From NCBI GenBank assembly GCA_016711505.1, contig JADJSV010000018.1, positions 310,001 through 374,000 on the forward strand: a DNA stretch of 64,000 nucleotides, written 5' to 3'. Source of the stretch: Bacteroidota bacterium (lineage in GTDB: Bacteria > Bacteroidota > Bacteroidia > AKYH767-A > 2013-40CM-41-45). Position numbers and translations under genes: made by a program. The number at the start of each line of letters is the position of its first letter. Within the stretch, counting starts at the first letter, position 1. The notes beneath the pieces were generated by a model, which worked only from the letters and a program-made list of their open reading frames with translations, searched no databases and was not told where the DNA came from. This document shows positions 49,010-58,040 of this stretch, piece by piece.

Positions 49010-49564
49010 TCAGCCTTTCAAAATTTCTTTTCTTAAACGACTTAGCGATACATTTGTAATTCCCAGATAAGAGGCAATTATTGAATGAGGAATCAAATTC
49101 TCCAATAAACTATATTCATTTCTGAAATTTATTAGCCTGTCCTTCGCCGACAAAGATGCCAATGAGATTTCTTTCTCTGTCTTTTTAATCAGTTCATTTA
49201 ATAAAATTGAATTTCCAAAATTTCTTATTTCAAGATTCTGAATCATAAGATTTAAAAACTGATCACTGTCGAATTCGATCAAATGTAATTTTGTTAAAGC
49301 CTGTAAATTGAAAAGTGATTGATTGTTTTTTGTTCTTATAATATGTGGTGATAAAACGGAATTTGTTTTATAAAACGATAGTGTTATTTCTTCGCCTTCA
49401 GGATTTAGAAGAAAACTTCTGCAGTAACCTTCAACTATGATGTATTCTGAATTATTTCTTTGTCCTACCTTAACGAATACTTCATCTTTTTCAAAGGAAA
49501 TTTCTTTGAATAATTTTTCTAATTCAGAAAATGAACTATCCGAAAGCGGTAAAATGTTTTTCAT
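49010..49564 (-). CDS. Crp/Fnr family transcriptional regulator
   Basis: Regulator of 184 residues. N-terminal cyclic-nucleotide-binding-like jelly roll (about 15-115; FVKVGQRNNSEYIIVEGYCR, NPEGEEITLSFY) and a C-terminal helix-turn-helix (PHSIIASYLGITNVSLSRLR, about 157-177). No iron-sulfur cysteine set is present, so it is not an oxygen-sensing Fnr. The effector is unknown. Its ATG overlaps the TGA of the upstream M28 peptidase gene (ATGA at 49561-49564), so the two are co-translated. Confidence 0.92.
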   Translation of the reverse strand: MKNILPLSDSSFSELEKLFKEISFEKDEVFVKVGQRNNSEYIIVEGYCRSFLLNPEGEEITLSFYKTNSVLSPHIIRTKNNQSLFNLQALTKLHLIEFDSDQFLNLMIQNLEIRNFGNSILLNELIKKTEKEISLASLSAKDRLINFRNEYSLLENLIPHSIIASYLGITNVSLSRLRKEILKG

Positions 49565-50733
49565 TCTGCTCCCATTAGTTTTTTATTAAACGACACAAGA
49601 AGTTTAAACAAGTCTTCATGTTCATTCAATGGCAGTGTTTCGCTCTTGTCATAAATATCATGATAGTAACTTATACCACCTAATGTGTAGAAGAAAAAGG
49701 AAGGAACACCTTTCTCAGTAAAAAAATAGTGGTCACTATTAGCAGCTTTGCCTCTGGAATTTACAGCCTTTAATAATTGATACTCTGAATTTACATTTTG
49801 GAGTATTTTGAACTCTTGAGGAAACTCTGATGCATTTACTACTGTTATTCCATCTATGCCGGTACCTGCCAGATCTGTATTTGTCAGAAACCTTATTTTA
49901 TTTAAGGGGATCAGCGGATTTTCTGTAAAATATTTTGATCCTACTAATCCGGCTTCTTCACCTGAAAACAAGATAAATCCGATACTATAACGCTGTGGAT
50001 TTTTTGCATAGAATCTGGCGAGATTCAGAAGAAGCGCAACACCACTTGCATTATCATTTGCTCCGGGGAAATATGTGTCTGAGCCAAGACCTCCGAGATG
50101 ATCATAGTGAGCAGTAATCAGTAAAAATGAATCAGGAACTATAATTCCATTAACAAAACCACAAATATTAGTTGCTTCAAATTTTTTACGAAATACATTT
50201 TCAATATTTATCTTATATGAATTGGGTAATTTATTGATTGATGATTTTAAAATCTTAATAATTGTAAGATCGCCAACTTCCTGCGAAACATCCATTGTCA
50301 GTTTCTCTTCTAGTTTTATAATTAACCTGCTACTTTTATCTACAAAGGAAACAGAATCTACCTGAACAAGATTTCCTGATCCGGAAAAGCCTTTACTTTC
50401 TGCTGCAAGAATAAAATCTTTTCCGGGAACTAATTTTACATCATTAATTGTTAACTCCATTTTCCCGGGAAATGTATTTACAGAAAAAGAGTACTCCTGA
50501 TAGTAATTTTTACCTTTCATCGGAAGCAATTTGTATTCCGAAAATTGTTGAGCCAGAAAATTACCTGCTGTCTTCATTCCGTCTTTGGTATAGCCGCGCC
50601 CCCAGAAAACTTCACTGCTTAGTGTGTCAACAATTTTTCTCCCAAATTCTAAATCCTGTGCCTTTCCTGAAATTGAAAAAAAGTTGGCAATTACCAGAAT
50701 AGTATACCGTATGATTATTCTGTTTGATTTCAA
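49561..50733 (-). CDS. M28 family zinc aminopeptidase
   Basis: Exported M28 peptidase of 390 residues with a signal peptide (about 1-25, ending KAQ). Zinc motifs are ITAHYDHLGG, GANDNASGVALLL, SGEEAGLVGSKYF, LTNTDLAGTG and SYYHDIYDKSET, the family set. No PA or PDZ domain is seen, unlike the lipoprotein paralogue at 5375-7060. It overlaps the Crp/Fnr gene by four bases, and the two plus the barrel gene may form one leftward unit. Confidence 0.92.
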   Translation of the reverse strand: MKSNRIIIRYTILVIANFFSISGKAQDLEFGRKIVDTLSSEVFWGRGYTKDGMKTAGNFLAQQFSEYKLLPMKGKNYYQEYSFSVNTFPGKMELTINDVKLVPGKDFILAAESKGFSGSGNLVQVDSVSFVDKSSRLIIKLEEKLTMDVSQEVGDLTIIKILKSSINKLPNSYKINIENVFRKKFEATNICGFVNGIIVPDSFLLITAHYDHLGGLGSDTYFPGANDNASGVALLLNLARFYAKNPQRYSIGFILFSGEEAGLVGSKYFTENPLIPLNKIRFLTNTDLAGTGIDGITVVNASEFPQEFKILQNVNSEYQLLKAVNSRGKAANSDHYFFTEKGVPSFFFYTLGGISYYHDIYDKSETLPLNEHEDLFKLLVSFNKKLMGAE

Positions 50734-50878
50734 TTTTTAATTGCTTTTAATTGTATAGATTGATTCAAAATGAGTATAAAATGCATGTGTGTGCAGGTTT
50801 GAAATACATAATTACTAAAAAATTGAATAAAGTTTGAAAATTATTATACATTTATTGGACATTTAAATTTAAGTCAAA

Positions 50879-52318
50879 ATGAACTTTAGAAATTACACAT
50901 TAATTATATTCTTCTTAATTTCTAATTCAATAAATGCACAGAAATACGGCAATGTCTGGCATTTTGGTGATCAGGCAGGAATAGATTTTAAATCCTGTAA
51001 AGCAGAAGCGTTTATAAGTAGTTCAATCACCGGTTTTGAAGGATGTGCTGCAATTTGTGATAATAACGGGAATATTTTGTTTTATACAAATTCTGATGTA
51101 GTTTGGAATAAAACGAATTCTGTAATGTCGAATGGAAACCTGATCTCCAGCAGTGGGTCGTTAAGTCAGGTTCTAATAATTCCCCAACCCGGATCAACAA
51201 CTATCTTTTACATTATCACTACAAAAATTCAAGCAAGTGGAAATTTAACGATGCAATATCATACAATTGATATGCTTCAGAATTCAGGACTTGGTGAAGT
51301 TGTAAGTAGCAATAATGTAATGACAACCTGGAACATCACTGAACAGGTTGCTGCAACAACTCATGCAAATGGAACAGATATCTGGGTTATGACTCATGAG
51401 TATGGAACGGATAAGTTTCTTTCATTTCTTGTTACTTCGGGTGGAATTAATCTGACTCCAATTATTTCTTCAATTGGACCAACGCATGTTTCCTGCACTT
51501 CTAATATTAATTCAAGAGGAGAGATAAAATTTTCACCGGATGGAAGTATGGTTGCATTCAATGGAAATGGAGTTGGTAATAATAGTTTGACTAATATTCT
51601 TGCGCTTTTTGATTTCGACAATGCGACAGGAATAGTTTCCAATGCAATTAATCTACCCTATAGCAATGGTGAATTCGGTTTGTCTTTTTCCCCTGATAAT
51701 TCAAAACTTTATGGCTCTACCTGGAAAGCATTTGCCTTTGGAGCAGGAGAGTATAATTATATTTATCAATTCGATCTTTCATCCGGAAACCCAAATTCTA
51801 TTATCAATTCAAAAGTAATTATTGATTCAGTAGCAACAAATTCGATCTATGGCTCAATGAAAATTGGTCCGGACGGGAAAATTTATGTTGCAAGAATGAA
51901 CGCTCAATATGTTGGTGTGATAAATGAGCCAAATCTTGTAGGAGTCGCTTGTAATTATGTGAGTAATGGATTCTATCTGGATGGAAAAATTTGTAAGTAC
52001 GGATTGAATAATTATATCGAATACCAAACTTATTGCACACCGGCAACAAGTATCGATCAAGTGAATGCAGAAAGTAATCTTATTTCAATTTTTCCAAATC
52101 CGGTTTCTGAAAAAACAAAAATTAAAATTAAGGTTGAGTTGAAAAAAGCAACAATGATAGTATTCAATTCACTTAATCAAGAGATTTCAAGAATTGTGAA
52201 TGTTTCAGGAAACCAATTTGAATTTGACAGCAATAATCTGCCTGCAGGATTGTATTATATTTTACTGATTGAAGATAACTCTGAAATAGCAAGAAATAAA
52301 TTTGTTAAAGTAGAATGA
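50879..52318 (+). CDS. T9SS cargo protein with WD40-like beta-propeller
   Basis: Exported protein of 479 residues with a signal peptide ending NAQ (residue 21). The mature part begins KYGNVWHFGDQAGIDF, a phrase seen in many Bacteroidota gliding or surface proteins. It continues with propeller-type repeats (GNILFYTNSDVVWNKTN, LSFSPDNSKLYGST, MKIGPDGKIYVARMN). A type A T9SS sorting domain ends it (IFPNPVSEKTKIKI to NKFVKVE). No catalytic motif. Monocistronic and convergent with the DUF2007-like gene. Surface localisation inferred. Confidence 0.85.
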   Translation: MNFRNYTLIIFFLISNSINAQKYGNVWHFGDQAGIDFKSCKAEAFISSSITGFEGCAAICDNNGNILFYTNSDVVWNKTNSVMSNGNLISSSGSLSQVLIIPQPGSTTIFYIITTKIQASGNLTMQYHTIDMLQNSGLGEVVSSNNVMTTWNITEQVAATTHANGTDIWVMTHEYGTDKFLSFLVTSGGINLTPIISSIGPTHVSCTSNINSRGEIKFSPDGSMVAFNGNGVGNNSLTNILALFDFDNATGIVSNAINLPYSNGEFGLSFSPDNSKLYGSTWKAFAFGAGEYNYIYQFDLSSGNPNSIINSKVIIDSVATNSIYGSMKIGPDGKIYVARMNAQYVGVINEPNLVGVACNYVSNGFYLDGKICKYGLNNYIEYQTYCTPATSIDQVNAESNLISIFPNPVSEKTKIKIKVELKKATMIVFNSLNQEISRIVNVSGNQFEFDSNNLPAGLYYILLIEDNSEIARNKFVKVE

Positions 52319-52330
52319 GAGAGTAATAAA

Positions 52331-53014
52331 CTATTTTACAAAGTTCCAGATAGTCCATAGAATGAAACAGCTGATTCCGAGCAGGAATATTCTGTTTCCA
52401 TGTTTTCTGTCACTAGGCGAATTGGCATAAACACGGACACCATTAGGTAGTGTTTTCTTTTGTGATAATAATAACCATCCGATTATTATCGCCAGTATTC
52501 CGCCGAAAAGTGAAAAAATATATCCAAGAACAATCCATAATGTTTCACTTTTATCAGGTTTTGAAAGTTCAACTAAACGTTCTTGTTTCAATTTACTTGT
52601 CTGAATAATATCGATTTCCTTTCCTCTTTCTTTCAGGATTTTTTGCGCCAATACCAAATCAAGCGGGCTCCATTCGTCGGACTTAAATATTACTTCCATT
52701 AACTCCTCATCTGTAAACTGAAACAAATGATAATCGCTGTCAATACCTTCAATTTGCTTTTTCGAGATTCCAATGATAATATTTTCTGCTTTATTAAAAT
52801 CTCCTTTTCTTAATTTTATTGTAAACTCTTTTATCGGCTCGCTATTAGTAAGAAGTGGGGCAGGGGTAGTTGTTTCAGATATAATGTAGTCGATTTTAGA
52901 ATCTTTAAAAGCACTTCCAATTTCGTTTGCATACTCTTCATCATTAAATTTTCTGAATACTACGAATTGATCTGTATGTTCTTCCTGGTAATCAAGTATT
53001 GGATCTCCGGCCAT
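52331..53014 (-). CDS. DUF2007-like domain protein with C-terminal membrane anchor
   Basis: Protein of 227 residues. The N-terminal half (about 15-85; FVVFRKFNDEEYANEIGSAF, FTIKLRKGDFNKAENII) resembles the DUF2007 fold of putative signal-transducing proteins. A helical middle (FTDEELMEVIFKSDEWSPLD) leads to two transmembrane segments (about 157-182 and 208-225) at the C-terminus. The function is not known. It lies between a T9SS gene and an MFS gene, 84 bases after the latter on the same strand. Confidence 0.75.
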   Translation of the reverse strand: MAGDPILDYQEEHTDQFVVFRKFNDEEYANEIGSAFKDSKIDYIISETTTPAPLLTNSEPIKEFTIKLRKGDFNKAENIIIGISKKQIEGIDSDYHLFQFTDEELMEVIFKSDEWSPLDLVLAQKILKERGKEIDIIQTSKLKQERLVELSKPDKSETLWIVLGYIFSLFGGILAIIIGWLLLSQKKTLPNGVRVYANSPSDRKHGNRIFLLGISCFILWTIWNFVK

Positions 53015-53098
53015 AAAATTGATTTTATGTTAAGTTAGATTTAGTTATATTTTTCATTGTAGAATTCAATAGAAAATATTTTTTGTTTTGGGAAATTA

Positions 53099-54466
53099 TT
53101 AAATTAAAGGCAAAGGAACCAGACTTTCTGAATCTTTCAATTCCAGATTGTTTAATTTTTCTGCATGTTTACCTACATGAATGAGTTGAAAGATCAGCCA
53201 GGCGATTGCAAAGATTATTGTGAATGATAAAATAGTATATTCCCATGTGAAATTTGTTTTGATGGGTCCAATTAATTTTGCACCTGCAATGCGGCCGAGA
53301 TTTCCAATCGTCATATATAAAGTAAATTGACTGGCGGAAACTTTTTTCCAGCAGAATTCCATAGCATTTGCAAACAAACCAATGCATGTGAATACATAGA
53401 AGATCTGGTAAATGATCATGAATCCGCTGATAAACCAGGTCTGACTCCAGTATTTTTGAAGAAATGCCAGTGCAATGTTTATAGTGATCAATAATGCAAA
53501 GTAAATATTCAGCATTCTTTTTTTGCCGAATTTGTCTATTAAAAATCCACCAATTAACATTCCACCAATTCCACCGATCAGACTTGCAGTTGCAAAGAAT
53601 TGAGAGTAGGTGATATTCGTCCAGCCGAGTTCCTGTACTGTAAAGATCGGAAGCAAAGTTGCAATCAAATTGAATGCTGTTTGTGTAACGAATAGTACAA
53701 ATGCAAGTAGTAAACTATTGCGAAGTGTAAATACTTTGAAAAGTGATTTAAAGATGACACTCCAGTTATGCAACTGCATCTTCTGTGTTTCGACCGATGC
53801 TTTTCCTTTTGTCCATGGCAAAAGTTTTTCTCCCGGTCGTTCTCTTAAAAATAAAGGTGCAAGCATGATAATGCTGACTGCAACAGCAAGCATCAGAATT
53901 GAAGTGGTAAAACCATATGCGTTAATCAGCCAGCTTCCAATTGCAAGTGATGCCGAGGTGCCTATAATTTTTGCACCCCACATCATTCCGTTTGCTCTTG
54001 CCTGTTGATGAATAGGAACAATGTCAATTGCCATTCCATCTGTTGCAACATCCTGAAACGATCCGAAAAAGCCAACTGCAAATCCGGCAATCATCAGGAG
54101 ATTTAAATTGTTTAATGGATCCGGAACAAATGCCATTGCAATAAAACTGATCATTAATCCAATCTGTCCAAATAAAACCCATGGCCGGCGACGGCCCATT
54201 GGTAAATATGTAAATCGGTCCATCATCGGAGCAACTATTATTTTGAAACTCCACGGTAACCCAAAGGCAGCGACAAAAGCTCCGATCTCTCCGGGTGTTT
54301 TTCCATTCATCGCCATCCATGCAGGGATCCCAAATAAGGTCATGCCTTCAGGAATTCCTTGTGCTACATATAAAGCAACGAAGTTGAGATATCTTAAAAA
54401 TGTGTTTTCGGAAAGGGATGGGATGGTTTTTTTTGTACTCAAGTGATTTGTAATCGTTGATTTCAT
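53099..54466 (-). CDS. MFS transporter of the AmpG-like (PAT) type
   Basis: Twelve-segment permease of 455 residues. The N-terminus reads NFVALYVAQGIPEGMTLFGIPAW; GEIGAFVAAFGLPWSFKIIVAPMMDRF is the AmpG/acetyl-CoA-transporter-like signature, followed by GRRRPWVLFGQ and FGSFQDVATDGMAID. AmpG imports muropeptides for cell-wall recycling, but several related Bacteroidota permeases with other roles look alike. Extra residues near 215-235 form a cytoplasmic linker. No recycling enzymes are nearby. Confidence 0.85.
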   Translation of the reverse strand: MKSTITNHLSTKKTIPSLSENTFLRYLNFVALYVAQGIPEGMTLFGIPAWMAMNGKTPGEIGAFVAAFGLPWSFKIIVAPMMDRFTYLPMGRRRPWVLFGQIGLMISFIAMAFVPDPLNNLNLLMIAGFAVGFFGSFQDVATDGMAIDIVPIHQQARANGMMWGAKIIGTSASLAIGSWLINAYGFTTSILMLAVAVSIIMLAPLFLRERPGEKLLPWTKGKASVETQKMQLHNWSVIFKSLFKVFTLRNSLLLAFVLFVTQTAFNLIATLLPIFTVQELGWTNITYSQFFATASLIGGIGGMLIGGFLIDKFGKKRMLNIYFALLITINIALAFLQKYWSQTWFISGFMIIYQIFYVFTCIGLFANAMEFCWKKVSASQFTLYMTIGNLGRIAGAKLIGPIKTNFTWEYTILSFTIIFAIAWLIFQLIHVGKHAEKLNNLELKDSESLVPLPLI

Positions 54467-54504
54467 AATTTACTATTTGACAATACGACTACTATATTTT
54501 TGGA

Positions 54505-55098
54505 TTATTGCTTAAGTAACTTTCCTGTTAAATATCTACCGTCTTTTGATCTGAGAATATAAATGTAGATTCCCGAAGAGATTGTTGTTAAATTAATATT
54601 CAAGATTTTACTGAAACTATTTTGGAGTACTGGTTTTGATAAACAATCAATTAAAGTAAATTGTAATTTTTCGCTAAGGTTTGTTTGAATGTAAAATTCA
54701 TCAGAAGCATAATTTTGGAATATTGTAAAATCTGATTCGTTAAGTTCAGATATACCAGCGGTAATAATACAGCGTGACCTGGTCGAGTCACGTTGTATAT
54801 AATTTGGCTTGCAATGTTGATTACTATTTCCAAATGCGTCTGTTATTGTTAAGCAAACAGTGTAGAATCCTATATTTTCATAGCAGACACAATATGGATG
54901 TTGATCACTACTTGTTTCACCATTTCCAAAATCCCAATACCATGATGTTATTGGATTTGTCCCTGAACTGGATAAATCGTGAAATCCATTGCCACAACAT
55001 CCATCATATCCCACCCCTACACATGAGAAATCTGCACTAAGCTGTGCGTAGGAAAAATTGCAAGCGAATACTCCGATTAATAATATAATATTTTTCAT
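54505..55098 (-). CDS. T9SS cargo protein with one PKD domain
   Basis: Exported protein of 197 residues: signal peptide (about 1-18, ending YAQ), a PKD domain (about 20-105; WYWDFGNGETSSDQHPYC, CLTITDAFGN) with six or more cysteines that could form disulfides, then a type A sorting domain (NYASDEFYIQ to GRYLTGKLLKQ). It is the smallest T9SS cargo in the window. The cysteine pairs around GYDGCCGNGF and HPYCVCYEN are unusual for PKD modules. Function unknown. Confidence 0.8.
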   Translation of the reverse strand: MKNIILLIGVFACNFSYAQLSADFSCVGVGYDGCCGNGFHDLSSSGTNPITSWYWDFGNGETSSDQHPYCVCYENIGFYTVCLTITDAFGNSNQHCKPNYIQRDSTRSRCIITAGISELNESDFTIFQNYASDEFYIQTNLSEKLQFTLIDCLSKPVLQNSFSKILNINLTTISSGIYIYILRSKDGRYLTGKLLKQ

Positions 55099-55194
55099 GC
55101 TATTAAGATTTTGATATTGAACTTATCTCAAATAAAAGTAAATATTTTATAAATACTAAATGTAATAATAGTAGAAAATGAAACTTATCTTGAA

Positions 55195-56624
55195 TTAAAA
55201 GTAAGCAATACAAACCAAAGCTCCTACAATCACGCAAACCAAGTCAACTAACAGCATTACACCTAACGTATATCTGGTCTCTTTCACATTTACAGAGCCA
55301 AAATACAAGGCAATCACATAAAAAGTTGTTTCAGCTGCGCCCTGAAATAAGCAGGAAAGTTGTCCGGTAAGACTGTCGGGTCCGTAGGTCTTCATTGCAT
55401 CAAGCATAAATCCACGTGAACCGCCTGCACTGAATGGTCGCATCAATGCTACCGGAATTGCATTGGTGATCTGCGGATCGACATTAAATAGTCCCATCGT
55501 AGCACGAATACCTTTCATAATTATTTCCATCATTCCTGAATTCCGGAAAATACTTAACGCAACTAGCATTGCGATCATATATGGAAGAACACGTACACCT
55601 GTTGTGAATCCGTCTTTGGCACCATTTACAAATGAATCAAAAATATTTGTCTGATTTAACTTGAAGATCTTTTCATTCAACAAACTGTAAAGTACTATTG
55701 CAAGAATGATGAATAAGAGAACAGCATTGCTGAGATTTCCTGTAAAATGTATTTTTTCAATTCCACCAAGACCCATTATGTAGTAAAGGAGTAAACCGAT
55801 AATTGCACTGATCCCTGCTACAAAGAGAAGCACTACGCCATTTAATAAATTAATCCTTTGTTTTATGCTTACAAATATCAGAGCTGCTATTGTACCGATG
55901 AAAGATGTAATAATGGTTGGCAACATAATGTCTGCAGGGTTAGCAGCATTTTGAGCAGCGCGATAGCCGATGATCGAAGTCGGAATTAATGTAAGTCCGG
56001 CTGCATGCAGACAGAGAAACATGATCTGACTATTTGATGCACGATCTTTATTCGGATTTACTTCCTGCATACTTTCCATGGCTTTAAGTCCAAAAGGAGT
56101 AGCAGCATTGTCAAGACCAAGGAAGTTTGCAGCGAAATTCATCGTCATAAATCCATAAGCCGGATGACCTTTAGGTAGCTCAGGAAAAATTCGTGTGAAC
56201 AAAGGCGAGATCAGCCTTGCCAGCTTATCTAGCGCATTTGATGCACTTAACAGATTGAGTAAGCCGCAAAAAAAGTCAGATAACCAATCAAAGGCAACCA
56301 GATATCCATAATCGTATTTTTGCATGTCTGGAAAATTCCATCTGCGGGTTGTTTTCCTGCAGAGACCTGAACCACTCCAGCATTGGTCACGTGTAAAGAG
56401 TATCGTTATGCAATAATCCGGAAGTTCCTGACTTACAAGTTGTGAATATAAAGCTGTATCACCATTTTGAAAATCCTTCAGCGGTTTTTCAGCGATGAGA
56501 ACAGGATCGCTTTGCTTACCATTTACAACCGGACTGATCGTATATAACCTGCCTGTTGCAGCAATACCAATAGGTAGATTATACTACCTGTTATTATGAA
56601 AGACCAAAAACGACTGAGTACCAT
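55195..56624 (-). CDS. Nucleoside-recognition (Gate) membrane protein, SpmA/SpmB-like fusion, frameshifted
   Basis: Membrane protein with two Gate (nucleoside recognition) domains, about 476 residues if restored. The intact frame from 56325 to 55195 carries the core, with MNFAANFLGLDNAATPFGLKA, SNSQIMFLCLHAAGLTLIP and a second Gate block (RVLPYMIAMLVALSIFRNSG, MRPFSAGGSRG). The N-terminus continues in other frames back to ATG 56624 (MVLSRFWSFI) with breaks near 56268-56274 (seven A; eight expected), 56386-56391 (one extra base) and 56569-56575 (one missing). A 60-residue insert (VNGKQSDPVLIAEKPL) links the first helix to the Gate domain. Transport substrate unknown. Confidence 0.82.
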
Positions 56625-56772
56625 TGTGCTTCACAAGAAAACAATTAAACAGCAATTTGGAACAGAGAGAATGTTGATTTTTCTCAGAACATTTCAACAG
56701 TCAATTTCTTATAACTACAGTATTGATACTCTAATTACTGGTTTCAGGACATTAATTCAGGAAACTCCGGAT

Positions 56773-57398
56773 TTATTTTTTTGAAATTAAAACTGTATGC
56801 AGCTCACTTCCTGTATTAGATAATTCATAATTAATCTGAAATGAAGAAAGAATTTCAAATCCTGCGGATGTAAGTTTGTCAATGAGAAAATCTGTTTTGT
56901 AATAATAGAAATATGTCCTGTCGCCTGTACTTGCGGTTTTGTATCCGGAATCAACAGGATCTCCTTCAACAAAGCTGATATAAAAGATGCCATTCTCATT
57001 TAAAAGATCATATACATCTTTGATCAGGGAAGATGATTCAGAGTCCGAAAGATAAGGAAGACAGAAACCGCACAATGCCCCATCGTATTTTTCCGGATAA
57101 TTTTGATGTCCCTGCTATCCATAACTTTAAAAGTTGCTGCCGGATAATTTTTTTTGCAAGTAAGATCATATTGGGAGCAATGTCAATACCATCAATCAGT
57201 AATTCGGATATTTTGACAAGAGATAGCCCTGTGATGATTCCCCGGGCCACAACCTATATCCAGTAATCTTTGCATTTTAATTTTTAATGTATTGCAAAAC
57301 TCTCATATGATGTCATATATGGTCAGACCCGTAAATTTTTCCTGGTACAATATGGCGACCTTATTCCAGGTTTCGAAAGTTTCTTTGTCCATGTCCAT
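56773..57398 (-). pseudogene. Class I SAM-dependent methyltransferase, multiply disrupted
   Basis: Remains of a small SAM methyltransferase beginning near 57398 (MDMDKETFETWNKVAILYQE). Fragments in three frames fit together: LLDIGCGPG (SAM-binding motif I), DGIDIAPNMILLAKK (motif II), YDGALCGFCLPYLSDSESSS and the C-terminal FYISFVEGDP to LISKK. Disruptions: a TGA near 57308, a shift near 57240, an A run at 57148-57155 (eight; nine expected) and another at 57101-57104 (four; five expected). With four lesions it may be a true pseudogene or a cluster of sequence errors. Confidence 0.8.
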
Positions 57399-57479
57399 TT
57401 CAAATAGTATGTTATTTACTTAAGCTTCTTAGATTGATCTCTCAGAAAATTTTTGAATATTTTCTTTATTTCAATCATT

Positions 57480-57914
57480 TCAGAAGGCTAAGGTCTTTTT
57501 GAGAATAATAATTGCAGACAAATTATTCTGATAGATAAGAAAACACTCAGAATGTTCAACGATCCTAAAAATTTTATCCCAGATCACTTCAAGATAAAAT
57601 GACTCTCCTTTTATTTTAAAATCTGTTTTTGTCACTTCCATTTCAAGTGATTCCCGGAGGTGATTACTTGAAAAATAATTTCTTCTGATCGTTAAAAATA
57701 TAGCAAGAGGCTGAACTATTAAGATCAACCCTACAGTTAAGTATTGATAGAATAGCGGCCTTGGCAAATTAAAAATATTCAGAAAATAAAATGAAATCCA
57801 AAGTATCAATAGCAGAGATAACCCAAGTAGAAAGATCATTATAGGCTTTCTATATGCCAATCCAAAGAGAATCTTAAGATATTCCCTGAGCGATACTCTG
57901 GTTGTTATTTTCAA
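57480..57914 (-). CDS. YcxB-like membrane protein, C-terminus possibly frameshifted
   Basis: Protein of 144 residues with two transmembrane segments (about 24-46 and 58-77), followed by a YcxB-like beta-rich domain (EMEVTKTDFKIKGESFYLEV, WDKIFRIVEHSECFLIYQN, IILKKTLAF). Family members usually continue with a helix of 15-20 residues. Such a helix (EMIEIKKIFKNFLRDQSKK) is encoded just downstream in another frame to 57416, so one base near 57488 may be extra. Function of the family is unknown. Confidence 0.75.
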   Translation of the reverse strand: MKITTRVSLREYLKILFGLAYRKPIMIFLLGLSLLLILWISFYFLNIFNLPRPLFYQYLTVGLILIVQPLAIFLTIRRNYFSSNHLRESLEMEVTKTDFKIKGESFYLEVIWDKIFRIVEHSECFLIYQNNLSAIIILKKTLAF

Positions 57915-58040
57915 TGGAGTTTTTTACAGACAAGAATAGTTAAAATTCATACCTTCATTAGTGGTCTGTGAATGTAGAAAAGAATATCCATATTTTGAAT
58001 TTATACAGAAAAAAAGTGATATTTAACAATGATGAGAATT

